Positions 52,270 to 61,170 of a stretch of 61,333 nucleotides of DNA are shown here, in pieces. The notes beneath the pieces were generated by a model, which saw only the letters and a list, made by a program, of their open reading frames with translations, was not told where the DNA came from and did no database searches. Every line of letters begins with the position of its first letter. Positions within the stretch are counted from its first letter, which is position 1. Source of the stretch: Pseudanabaena sp. SR411 (lineage in GTDB: Bacteria; Cyanobacteriota; Cyanobacteriia; Pseudanabaenales; Pseudanabaenaceae); the NCBI RefSeq assembly GCF_002251945.1, contig NZ_NDHW01000056.1:9846-71178 (forward strand), written 5' to 3'. The translations under genes were made by a program, and so were the position numbers.

Positions 52270-55200
52270 TTACGAAACGCCACCGAGTTGTAAATATTTA
52301 CCAGGATTATCTAGATCAGGAATATACCAAGCAGGATTACCTTCAGGATCGCGTCCCAAACGAGCGCCTGATTGTGGTGGACGATTACGATCAAATCCTC
52401 CATTATTACCGTTAGAAACATTCTTAGGCTGTGGTAAAAATCCAATCATCTGCATTTCGGCAACGGTATCTTTAAAGGCTCTAATCACAAATTCGATATC
52501 AGCATCGGAGTGGGATAGGGTAAAGAAGCAAGGACGATGATCCCAAACATGGACACCCTTTTCGCGCAGTAAATAGAATATCAAGCTGGCATAGGGACTT
52601 TCATGGGGATAGTTGATATAGAAATAAGAACTAAAGTGGGCGATCTCAATTGGTGCTTCAATTTGCTTGAAGTACTGATTGAGATGAGTTGCAAATTTAC
52701 TGACCTTATCGGCAAGCGATCGCTGCAACTCTGGTCCACCTGCCTTAAGTTTATGGAGAACAGCCTCGGCTGCGGCTAGCGCCATAGGATGACGGACAAA
52801 GGTTCCTGCAAAGAAGGTAACTCCAACTTCAGGAATAGAGTTATCACCATATTGCCAGAACCCACCGTCAAGGGCATCCATATATTCAGCTTTACCCGCT
52901 ACAATCCCAATCGGTAAGCCGCCGCCAACCACTTTCCCGTAAGTTGCCATGTCAGCTTGGATATTGAAATAAGCTTGAGCGCCACCTGGGTGGACGCGGA
53001 AGCCAGTCACAACTTCATCAAAGATGTATGCAGTTCCAGATTGTTCAGTTAAGCTCCGCAAATCCTGTAAAAACTCCTTGGGTTGGAGATTGGGATCACG
53101 GCTGCGAACTGGTTCTACTAAGATTGCGGCTAAATCATCTGCGCGATCGCGCAGAATCTGTAAAGACTCAGGTGTGTTGTAGTCCAATACCAGCAAATTC
53201 TCAAACATACAGGGCAAAATCCCGGGAGCTGCGGGTAAAGTCTTAAGCTTGGGACCTTGGCGGTAAAGTACCTCATCAAATGTACCGTGATAATCCCCAG
53301 CAAAGGTCGCCACGAGATCGCGTCCCGTAACCGTCCGAGCTAGACGTAAGGTTGCCATCACCGCTTCTGAACCTGTGTTACAAAAAGCGACTCGTTCCAT
53401 GCCTGTAAATTCGGCAACTAGTTTGGCAACTTTACCTGCTAGGGGCGTTTGGGGTCCAATTTCAATGCCTTTATCTAGCTGTGCTTTTACGGCTTCTGTC
53501 ACGAAATCTGGTGACCAACCAAAGAAGTTCAAACCAAAGCCATTGGTGATATCCACATATTCGTTACCATCGACATCCCAGAGCTTAGAACCAGATGCGC
53601 GATCAGTGACGATTGGATACACCATTTCTTTAAATAATGGTGTGAATCCCGACACTGTGCGTGGATCGGCAAGGTATTTACGATGTTCCTGTGTCTGCCG
53701 TTTTGATTCTTGAGTCCGCGCGATATAACGGGCAATGATGCGATCAAGGGCTTTTTGCTGATCTGCTGTTAACGCCGCAGTGACTGACTTTTCGATCTTA
53801 GCTCCAGGTCCAAAGTTTTTGCGTGGTTTCGGTTCCTCCGACTCTGTCACTGTTGCAGTTTCTGCCTTGATTGGCGCAGCAACAGGTGTGGGCTGAGTTG
53901 AAGGTGCTGCTGGAGGTGCTGGAGGTGCAACCATCTGAACTACAGGTGCTGCGATCACAGGACTAATCGTCCCCCCCGCTTGACTGAGTAGCTGCAATTG
54001 TTGTGCCATAATTTGCAGTTGCTGAGCCACCACAGATTGCATCGTACCAGCCATTTCAGGGCTGAGTGAAGGCAGTACATTGCCATTGTTATGATTGCCA
54101 TTGGCATTATTAGGTTGTCCGACAAAATTAGACATGGCTGGAGTATAGGTAGAGATCGGTGTGGGAGTAGCAACTGGAGTTGTCGCAGCAGTTACAGCAG
54201 GTACAGCAGGGGTAGAGACAACTTCTACTGGAGTTGCGATCGCGGTTGGAGCGGGGAATGCATCTGGGGGAAGCGATCGCAGTACAAAGTCAGACAACGT
54301 ATCGAGATTGGGATAATCTTCTAATAAATGTCGAAAAGTGATTTTAACCTTGAACTTCTTTTTCAAAGCCATGGCAACTTGGGTGAGAGAAAGAGAATCC
54401 AATCCCATTTCTAAGAATGTCGTTGTGCCATCATTACCATCAATTTCTAGCCCTGAGGTGGTTTCTAGAACTTCTTGAAGTTGGGGGATAAGTTGTTGCT
54501 TACGAGCTTCAGTCATAATATGCGCTTGCACCTCTATATTAGGGGTGGGATTGGGTTGTAAAGATGGGATGGGTGGGAGTGATTGAATTTCGACGATGGG
54601 CTGAATTGGGATTGGTTCAGCAGGTGGGGGCAGGGGAAGCGTTGGTTCAATCGCAGGTTTCGGATCGATCCAATAGCGCTTGCGCTCAAATGGATAGGTG
54701 GGTAGTGGGATGCGATGTCGGTATTCATCAGCATAAAACTTGGCTCTGTCAAGATCAACCCCAGCCAGCCAAAGTTGCCCGATCGCTTGCAATATAGATG
54801 CCCATTCAGCATCGTTATCGGCAGTGCTACCCAAAGACGAAATCGCAATTTGACGTTTGATGTCTTTTGCCTGTTGTCGCGCTAATGTTGCGGTTGTGGT
54901 ACGAGGACCTACTTCAAGTAAAACCCGTGCAGGCTGCTCCCATAGCCTTTTAGCACCCTCTGCAAACCGAACGGTAGCGCGTAAATGACTAGCCCAATAC
55001 ATCGGGTCAGTAGCTTGAGCGTCGGTGATCCATTCTGTCGTTACCGTTGACACAAAAGGAATTTTGGGTGGCGACAACTGCACAGTTTTGACCATTTCGG
55101 CGAATGGCTCAATAATTGGATCCATCATCGGCGAGTGGAAAGCGTGAGAGGTATGTAATGTTCGACAAACAATCTCCTCGGCTTCCAGTTGTTGCTGCAA

Positions 55201-58200
55201 GTTATTAACTACCTCAGTTGGTCCTGCCACAACACAAAGCGAAGCGCCATTTACCGCCGCGATCGCTAGGTCATCACTCAGACGCTTTTGCAACACCTCT
55301 GCGGGTAAGCGCACTGAAAGCATGGAACCACTGGGCAATGCGCCCATCATCTTTGCGCGAGTCGCAACGAGTTTTAGCCCATCCTCTAGGGAAAACACAC
55401 CCGATAAACAAGCCGCCACAAATTCACCAATGCTATGACCAATCATTGCTGCGGGGCGAATACTCCAACTTTGCCAGAGAAGCGCCAGAGCATATTCAAT
55501 CGTGAATAAGGCAGGTTGAGTGTATTGAGTCTGCCGTAATAAAGCTGTGGCAGCTTCATCGTTACCATCTTTGCTTTGGGTTGGATAAATGACTTGGAGG
55601 AGATCTCGATCTAGTAAAGGACGTAGAATCTCTGCACAGCGATTAACAGCATCCCGAAATACGATTTCATGTTCGTAGAAATATTTGCCCATGTTGAGGT
55701 ACTGCGAACCCTGCCCAGGAAACATGAACACCACATCTGGATTGCGAATTTCACTTAGTCTTGTGGCACTGCGGTTCACATCAAGAGATTCTAAGATCGC
55801 GATCGCATCTAGGCGATCGCGACAAACAACAAAACGACGATGATTGTAAGCTTTTCTGCCATGATCTAGGGTATAAGCTACATCAGCTAAGTTCGCCTCA
55901 ACATTTTGATTGAAGTATTCCTTAAGGTTTGTCGTGGTCTGCTCTAGAGCAGTACTAGTCTTTGCTGATAACCGCAATAGTTGAAAGGGACGAGAAGGAC
56001 TAGAGACTTCCACTGATGGGGCTTCTTCTAACACAACATGAGCATTTGTGCCGCCCACGCCGAAGGAACTTACGCCAGCCCTGCGAGGAGTCTCACCAGC
56101 AGCCCAATCAACGAGTTTGTTGTTGACATAGAAAGGACTATTCGCAAAGTCAATTTCTGGATTAGGTGATTCAAAGTTAAGGCTAGGTGGAATTTTTTTG
56201 TAGTAGAGAGCTAGGGCAGTTTTGATCAGCCCTGTCACTCCAGCCGCAGCAACTAAGTGTCCAAAGTTACTTTTAATTGAACCGATCGCACAAAATTGAG
56301 TTGCATCGGTCTGAGTGCGAAAAGCCTGAGTGAGAGCTTCAACTTCGATGGGGTCGCCCAATGGAGTTGCGGTTCCATGAGTTTCAATATAAGAGATGGT
56401 TTCAGGATGGATACCAGCAGATGCTTGCGCCATGGTAATTGCTCCCGCCTGTCCGTTGACACTTGGTGCGGTGAAGCTCACCTTATCCGTACCATCATTG
56501 TTCATACCTACGCCTTTAATCACAGCGTAGATGCGATCACCATCATCTAAGGCTTCTTCCAATCTCTTCAATATGACAATACCTGCACCACTGTTAAACA
56601 TTGTTCCTTGAGCATTAGCATCAAAGGGACGACAACGCCCATCAGGGGAGAGCATACTACCTTCTTGGTAGAGATAGCCTCGATTTTGGGGTGTGGTAAT
56701 GGAAATACCACCCGCTAGGGCAATGTCGCATTGATTACTCATTAATCCCTGAAATGCTTGAATCACAGCAACTAGAGATGTAGAACAGGCGGTATTAATG
56801 CTGAGGCTAGGACCTGTTAGCCCTAATTTGTAGGAGGTACGAGTAGTTACAAAGTCCTTTTCGTTCGCTAGCATCGTCTGAAATTCACCCAGCCGATTGA
56901 TGATTTCAGGACGACCGCAGATGTGATGCTCAAAGTATGTGTTTTGACCAGAGCCAGCATATAACCCGATCGCACCATCGTAGGATTCAGGCATATAGCC
57001 CGCATTTTCCAAAGCTGTATAAGCTAACTCTAGAAATACTCTTGCCTGTGGATCAAGAACTTCGGCTTCTCTGGGACTAATTCCAAAGAAACTTGCATCA
57101 AAGGTTTCGGCTCCTTCGATAATGCCCCTGACACGCACATAGTTAGGGTCAGTACGTAATTCAAGATCAACATTTGGATCGATTTCTGCATCAGTAAAAG
57201 TCGTGCAGGACTCTATGCCATTACAGAGATTTTGCCACAGGGCTTCGACAGTATCTGCCCCAGGAAAACGCCCAACCATACCGATAATTGCAATTCCATC
57301 GGAGTTAATCTTTGGTGCTTTTTGTAGAAGGCGATCGCGTTGTTTGTTTTTTTGTTGCGGTTGTTCTAACTGTTTGTGTTCTTCGCGATCGAGGTACTGC
57401 GCTAATGTGCGGATGGTGGGATATTGATAAAGCTTAACAGCACGGAATTCAGAACCTAGCTGTTTTTGGACTCTCGTCACCATCTGTAAGCCCAACAGCG
57501 AAGTACCACCAATGTCAAAGAAATTGTCTTCAATCCCAACCTGATCTAAGCCCAAAACCCCACACCAGATTTCGGCAAGTATCCTTTCTTTGGGAGTATT
57601 GGGGGCAATAAAGTTATCCCCAACTCCTATAGAGACAGGTGCTGGTAAAGCACGACGATCCGCTTTCCCATTAGGTGTGAGAGGGATTTTGTCTAAGACG
57701 ACAATCGCCGCAGGAATCATGTAATCAGCTAATTGATCTTGCAAATAAGACTTAATGAGATTTATGTTGGGAGATTGCTCAGATTTTGGAGTGATGTAAG
57801 CAACCAGCCGCTTACTGCCCACAATGTCCTCACGCACGATCACGACAGCATCACGCACACTTTCATGATGGCTTAAAGCTGCCTCTATTTCACCTAGTTC
57901 AATACGGAAACCACGAATTTTGACTTGGTTATCTAGCCGCTCAACAAACTCAAGCGTGCCATCGGGCAACCAGCGCACCCGATCGCCTGTTTTATAGAGC
58001 CTTTTTGTAGAATCAGCACTGAATGGATCGGGAATAAATTTCTCAGCAGTTAGATCTGGACGATTGATATACTCACGCGCAAGCCCATCACCACCAACAT
58101 GTAGTTCTCCCAATACACCAATGGGAACAGGCTCACTATGGGCATCGAGAATATAAACCTGAGTATTCGCGATCGGTCTACCAATGGGAACTGATGTCAC

Positions 58201-59967
58201 TTGATCTCCTAATGGTCGAGGAATACGGTAGCAGCAAGTGAAGGTCGTATTTTCCGTAGGACCATATCCATTAATTAGCTGTGTCTCAGGAAGATGTTTT
58301 TGCGCCAACCTAATAAAGCTGGGAGAGAGAGCTTCACCACCCGTGAGTAGTTCTTTCACACCAGAGAGAGATTCAGGAGATTCCGCAATGATCGTGTTAA
58401 ACAATGCGGCAGTTAGCCACATGGTGGTAACCCCGTAAGTTTGAATAACTGTTTTCAAGTCTTGGGGATCGGGAATGCCATCACTAGGGAATAAAACACA
58501 GCAACCACTGTGAAGCAACGCTCCCCAAATCTCTAAAGTAGCAGCATCAAAGGAAATAGGTGCTAGTTGTAATAAAGTTTGATTGCCATCTAGCTCGGTA
58601 AAACTAGTGCCAAACACTAGTCTGGCAACAGCGCGGTGCGGAATGGCAACTCCTTTAGGACGACCTGTAGAGCCAGAGGTATAGTTAACATATGCCAAGC
58701 TATCAGCATTGACCTTGGTTGCCTCTGGCATACTTTCAGTGATTTCCTTACCCCAATCCGTTTCTAGACAAATAATATGTGATTGAGTAGGAGGTAGGCG
58801 ATCGCGTAGATGTGACTGCGTAATTAATACAGGAGCTTGAGTATCCTCTAGCATAAAAGCAAGGCGCTCTTGCGGATAAGCTGGATCAAGAGGGACGTAG
58901 ACCCCACCTGCTTTAAGAATTCCGATAATAGCGACGATCGTCTCAATCGATCTTTCTATACACATCGCCACAAATGTCTCTGCGCCTACTCCAAGACTCT
59001 GTAGCTCACAGGCAAGAACATTCGCACGTCTGTCTAATTCTTTATAAGTCAGTCTTATTGGAGCTTCTGCATTGATGGATGGCAGAATTAAGGCAATTTT
59101 GTCAGGAGATTTTGCTACTTGCTCCGCAAAGATTTGATGAATTGTTTGGTCTGAAGGATAAGTTACTTGAGTATTGTTCCACTCAATCAAAATCTGATGA
59201 CGCTCAGCAGTGGTTAACATTGGCAAACTTGCAAGTTTCTGATCAGGATTCGTGACCAGACTTTCTATCAGGGTTTGCAAATGTCCCAAAAGACGATTAA
59301 TTGCAGCTTCTTGAAAACGGTTGCGATCGTATCTAAGTTGCAATGTCAAATTTGTTTCTACCTTTACACCAAGAGTAATTGGGGAGTCAGGTATTGCCGC
59401 AGACACTTGTTCTAGATCATCCAATATCACCAAAGTTTCAAATAGTGACATGTCTGCAGGAATATCACTCCATGCTTGAATTTGACTTAGAGATACTTGA
59501 GAATATGTTTGAGCAATCTTCCAATGTTCTTGAATCTGGAGGAGCCAAGGTAGAACTGATGTGTCAGAATTAATTTTGATGCGAAAGGGAATGGGTTGGC
59601 TTTTAGTATTGTCTTCACTTGATATCAGAGTGGTTGGGACGGACTGAAACCCAAAGACGATATTTTCGTCACCACTATAACGATGGAGAAGCAAAGCCCA
59701 AATCCCTTGCAATATGGATGTAATATCTAGATTTTTTTCTCGAATAAACTTGTTAAAAATAGAAGTGAAAGATTCCCTGAGACAAGCAATAGTTGTCTGA
59801 TACTCAGGCACTGAAAGATGCTCTTTAGCCCTTACAGAATCTCCACCCAAAAATGTGCTTGCATTGACTCCCTTTAGAAACTGCTTCCAGAAATGCTTAT
59901 GGCTATCAAAAGAAGATTTCGGCATAAATTCCGTATGTTCAACATCCATTTCAGCGCTTATTTCCAT
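52270..59967 (-). CDS. Hybrid NRPS/PKS, line 1 starter: half-C-A-PCP-KS-AT-ACP-aminotransferase
   Basis: 2565 residues. The order is a C-domain fragment (1-255) that starts at the mid-domain FWKQFLKGV and lacks HHxxxDG. Next is an A domain (A3 near 427, code DALWLGGTFK, Val/Ile/Leu-like) and a PCP (GGTSLLG near 820). KS follows with Cys in NTACSTSLV near 1060 and both His (THGTATPLGD, NFGHLVAAAG). AT has GHSIGEF near 1510 and HAFH near 1609, indicating malonyl-CoA. ACP has MGLDSLSL near 1855. A Pro/Ala/Thr-rich linker precedes a class III PLP aminotransferase with Lys in ATYGKVVGGG near 2343. There is no KR, DH or ER. The predicted chemistry is aminoacyl plus malonate to a beta-ketone, then transamination to a 3,4-diamino acyl chain. 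The architecture recalls McyE. Confidence 0.93.
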   Translation of the reverse strand: MEISAEMDVEHTEFMPKSSFDSHKHFWKQFLKGVNASTFLGGDSVRAKEHLSVPEYQTTIACLRESFTSIFNKFIREKNLDITSILQGIWALLLHRYSGDENIVFGFQSVPTTLISSEDNTKSQPIPFRIKINSDTSVLPWLLQIQEHWKIAQTYSQVSLSQIQAWSDIPADMSLFETLVILDDLEQVSAAIPDSPITLGVKVETNLTLQLRYDRNRFQEAAINRLLGHLQTLIESLVTNPDQKLASLPMLTTAERHQILIEWNNTQVTYPSDQTIHQIFAEQVAKSPDKIALILPSINAEAPIRLTYKELDRRANVLACELQSLGVGAETFVAMCIERSIETIVAIIGILKAGGVYVPLDPAYPQERLAFMLEDTQAPVLITQSHLRDRLPPTQSHIICLETDWGKEITESMPEATKVNADSLAYVNYTSGSTGRPKGVAIPHRAVARLVFGTSFTELDGNQTLLQLAPISFDAATLEIWGALLHSGCCVLFPSDGIPDPQDLKTVIQTYGVTTMWLTAALFNTIIAESPESLSGVKELLTGGEALSPSFIRLAQKHLPETQLINGYGPTENTTFTCCYRIPRPLGDQVTSVPIGRPIANTQVYILDAHSEPVPIGVLGELHVGGDGLAREYINRPDLTAEKFIPDPFSADSTKRLYKTGDRVRWLPDGTLEFVERLDNQVKIRGFRIELGEIEAALSHHESVRDAVVIVREDIVGSKRLVAYITPKSEQSPNINLIKSYLQDQLADYMIPAAIVVLDKIPLTPNGKADRRALPAPVSIGVGDNFIAPNTPKERILAEIWCGVLGLDQVGIEDNFFDIGGTSLLGLQMVTRVQKQLGSEFRAVKLYQYPTIRTLAQYLDREEHKQLEQPQQKNKQRDRLLQKAPKINSDGIAIIGMVGRFPGADTVEALWQNLCNGIESCTTFTDAEIDPNVDLELRTDPNYVRVRGIIEGAETFDASFFGISPREAEVLDPQARVFLELAYTALENAGYMPESYDGAIGLYAGSGQNTYFEHHICGRPEIINRLGEFQTMLANEKDFVTTRTSYKLGLTGPSLSINTACSTSLVAVIQAFQGLMSNQCDIALAGGISITTPQNRGYLYQEGSMLSPDGRCRPFDANAQGTMFNSGAGIVILKRLEEALDDGDRIYAVIKGVGMNNDGTDKVSFTAPSVNGQAGAITMAQASAGIHPETISYIETHGTATPLGDPIEVEALTQAFRTQTDATQFCAIGSIKSNFGHLVAAAGVTGLIKTALALYYKKIPPSLNFESPNPEIDFANSPFYVNNKLVDWAAGETPRRAGVSSFGVGGTNAHVVLEEAPSVEVSSPSRPFQLLRLSAKTSTALEQTTTNLKEYFNQNVEANLADVAYTLDHGRKAYNHRRFVVCRDRLDAIAILESLDVNRSATRLSEIRNPDVVFMFPGQGSQYLNMGKYFYEHEIVFRDAVNRCAEILRPLLDRDLLQVIYPTQSKDGNDEAATALLRQTQYTQPALFTIEYALALLWQSWSIRPAAMIGHSIGEFVAACLSGVFSLEDGLKLVATRAKMMGALPSGSMLSVRLPAEVLQKRLSDDLAIAAVNGASLCVVAGPTEVVNNLQQQLEAEEIVCRTLHTSHAFHSPMMDPIIEPFAEMVKTVQLSPPKIPFVSTVTTEWITDAQATDPMYWASHLRATVRFAEGAKRLWEQPARVLLEVGPRTTTATLARQQAKDIKRQIAISSLGSTADNDAEWASILQAIGQLWLAGVDLDRAKFYADEYRHRIPLPTYPFERKRYWIDPKPAIEPTLPLPPPAEPIPIQPIVEIQSLPPIPSLQPNPTPNIEVQAHIMTEARKQQLIPQLQEVLETTSGLEIDGNDGTTTFLEMGLDSLSLTQVAMALKKKFKVKITFRHLLEDYPNLDTLSDFVLRSLPPDAFPAPTAIATPVEVVSTPAVPAVTAATTPVATPTPISTYTPAMSNFVGQPNNANGNHNNGNVLPSLSPEMAGTMQSVVAQQLQIMAQQLQLLSQAGGTISPVIAAPVVQMVAPPAPPAAPSTQPTPVAAPIKAETATVTESEEPKPRKNFGPGAKIEKSVTAALTADQQKALDRIIARYIARTQESKRQTQEHRKYLADPRTVSGFTPLFKEMVYPIVTDRASGSKLWDVDGNEYVDITNGFGLNFFGWSPDFVTEAVKAQLDKGIEIGPQTPLAGKVAKLVAEFTGMERVAFCNTGSEAVMATLRLARTVTGRDLVATFAGDYHGTFDEVLYRQGPKLKTLPAAPGILPCMFENLLVLDYNTPESLQILRDRADDLAAILVEPVRSRDPNLQPKEFLQDLRSLTEQSGTAYIFDEVVTGFRVHPGGAQAYFNIQADMATYGKVVGGGLPIGIVAGKAEYMDALDGGFWQYGDNSIPEVGVTFFAGTFVRHPMALAAAEAVLHKLKAGGPELQRSLADKVSKFATHLNQYFKQIEAPIEIAHFSSYFYINYPHESPYASLIFYLLREKGVHVWDHRPCFFTLSHSDADIEFVIRAFKDTVAEMQMIGFLPQPKNVSNGNNGGFDRNRPPQSGARLGRDPEGNPAWYIPDLDNPGKYLQLGGVS

Positions 59968-60435
59968 CAGAAGTCACAATGAATAGCATGCATGTAAGGT
60001 TAAATGTAATTGAGTATGCTTAATAAATTTAGAATACTCTCAAGTTAAAATTAGAATTTAGCATTTTATATCACATTTGTAAATCCGTAGTTATTCGGAA
60101 ACTGGTAGAAAGATGGGATAATAAAGTTATAGAAGTTATAGGAAAGTTATAGATAAGTTACTCAGTTATTTTTTGGGCTTAACTCTATACTTGTTATATA
60201 GTCTAGATGGCAAGGCATCTATCATGATTTCAAATGATAATTGATTTATACTAGAGACTAAATTTGCGCCAATTCAAGGATGAAATGCACCGCCTAGAGA
60301 TCTTTGCTTAAAGTGACGCATAAGGATAACCTGATGATCATCACAACAGGTGCAACCTTGAGATAATGTAAAAAATCAAGAAATAATAGAAAAATGAATT
60401 GATCAGTGAGAGCAAGAAAATGGCAGCAAGATTAA
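59968..60435 (-). promoter_or_regulatory. AT-rich upstream region of the NRPS/PKS cluster with short tandem repeats
   Basis: The 468 bases before the first synthase gene contain no convincing gene. At 60123-60165 a block of near-identical 10-11-base units (AAAGTTATAG, AAGTTATAGG, AAAGTTATAG, ATAAGTTA) occurs in tandem, about 160 bases upstream of the ATG at 59967. Such a direct-repeat array could be a regulator binding site. The promoter itself is not assignable by eye. Confidence 0.4.
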
Positions 60436-60660
60436 TCATTGTAGAAGATGAAGTAATAAAAATAGAAGTAACAATAGAATTGCGAGTATATTTGAGAAGT
60501 TAAGCAAGATGATTGAGAAGGATGTGAATAATACCAACACAGAAAAAACCTCAGAAGTTTTAGGTAAAAGTTCGTACTCTCTGTTCAAATGCCTCAAGCG
60601 AGAGAACAAAGAAAAAATACGCTCAACCACCCAACGCTTCTAGAATTTGTCAATAAGATT
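60436..60660 (-). pseudogene. IS5-family transposase remnant (3' end)
   Basis: On the minus strand the frame reads KRWVVERIFSLFSRLRHLNR, then EYELLPKTSEVF. This is the conserved C-terminal block of IS5-type DDE transposases (R-W-V-V-E-R-x-F ... L-x-x-x-Y-E-x-L-P-x-T-S-E). A stop codon lies just before KRW and the upstream transposase is gone, so it is a dead fragment. The open frame continues into unrelated hydrophobic codons (LLLLLFLLLH), which I regard as spurious. Confidence 0.65.
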
Positions 60661-60766
60661 GTGTCAAAGGAAAAGGTTAGAGAGGAATGCGATCGCTAAA
60701 CTCAATGGCAAAACGATTGAGCGCAAATCGCTGTAGGTTAAATTAAGTTGAGTTAAAATCTTTGCG

Positions 60767-61138
60767 ATGAAGTCTAACAAGTTAGTTTGGAAAATTCTGG
60801 TTGTAATTTACCTGATCGTATTTACATTAATCATTGTGCTTGCCTATAATCATGCGCTACCAGAATATCTGACTAAGAATGATAAAGCTGGTCATGTGTT
60901 TCTCTATGGGCTAGCGACTTTTTTAGGACAGTTGGCTGGAAATTGGCGCACAGTCAAATTTTGGTCTAAAGCCTTGCCTTTATTTCCATTGCTATTTGTG
61001 ATATTTACTGTTGTCGAAGAGTTAGCCCAATCGCTTTCGCCAAATCGCACTTTTGATATTGGTGATTTGGTCGCAAGTTCTTTTGGCATCATGATTGGAT
61101 ATTTTCTCGCAGAAATGCAAAAGCCGAAATCCATCTAG
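60767..61138 (+). CDS. VanZ-like family membrane protein
   Basis: The 123-residue protein has four hydrophobic segments and the VanZ-like signature: an N-terminal helix (ILVVIYLIVFTLIIVLAY), then NDKAGHVFLYGLATFLGQL with the conserved K-x-x-H, a third helix ending VEELAQSLSPNRTFDIGDLV (Q and the R-x-x-D-x-x-D pattern), and a last helix SFGIMIGYFLA. VanZ in enterococci gives low-level teicoplanin resistance; the cyanobacterial role is unknown. It lies between two transposase remnants, is read opposite to the NRPS genes, and is unlikely to belong to that pathway. The ATG is at 60767. Confidence 0.85.
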   Translation: MKSNKLVWKILVVIYLIVFTLIIVLAYNHALPEYLTKNDKAGHVFLYGLATFLGQLAGNWRTVKFWSKALPLFPLLFVIFTVVEELAQSLSPNRTFDIGDLVASSFGIMIGYFLAEMQKPKSI

Positions 61139-61170
61139 AGTATAGAAATTAGAGGCTTGGTGGCATTGAT

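Noticed and set aside
33897-59967. A known cyanotoxin-type cluster (microcystin, nodularin, anabaenopeptin or microginin)
   Set aside because: The aminotransferase-bearing module resembles McyE, but the Adda polyketide genes, an Arg/Leu module set, an epimerase, a racemase and a transporter are absent. The starter is an amino-acid A domain, not a fatty-acyl or phenyl-starter ligase.
33897-59967. One strictly colinear assembly line across all five synthases
   Set aside because: There is a TE in the middle, a terminator after it, an A-first module next, and docking elements only within two subsets. Two lines fit better, though not proven.
60123-60165. CRISPR-like array
   Set aside because: Units are only 10-11 bases with no unique spacers; it is a short tandem repeat.
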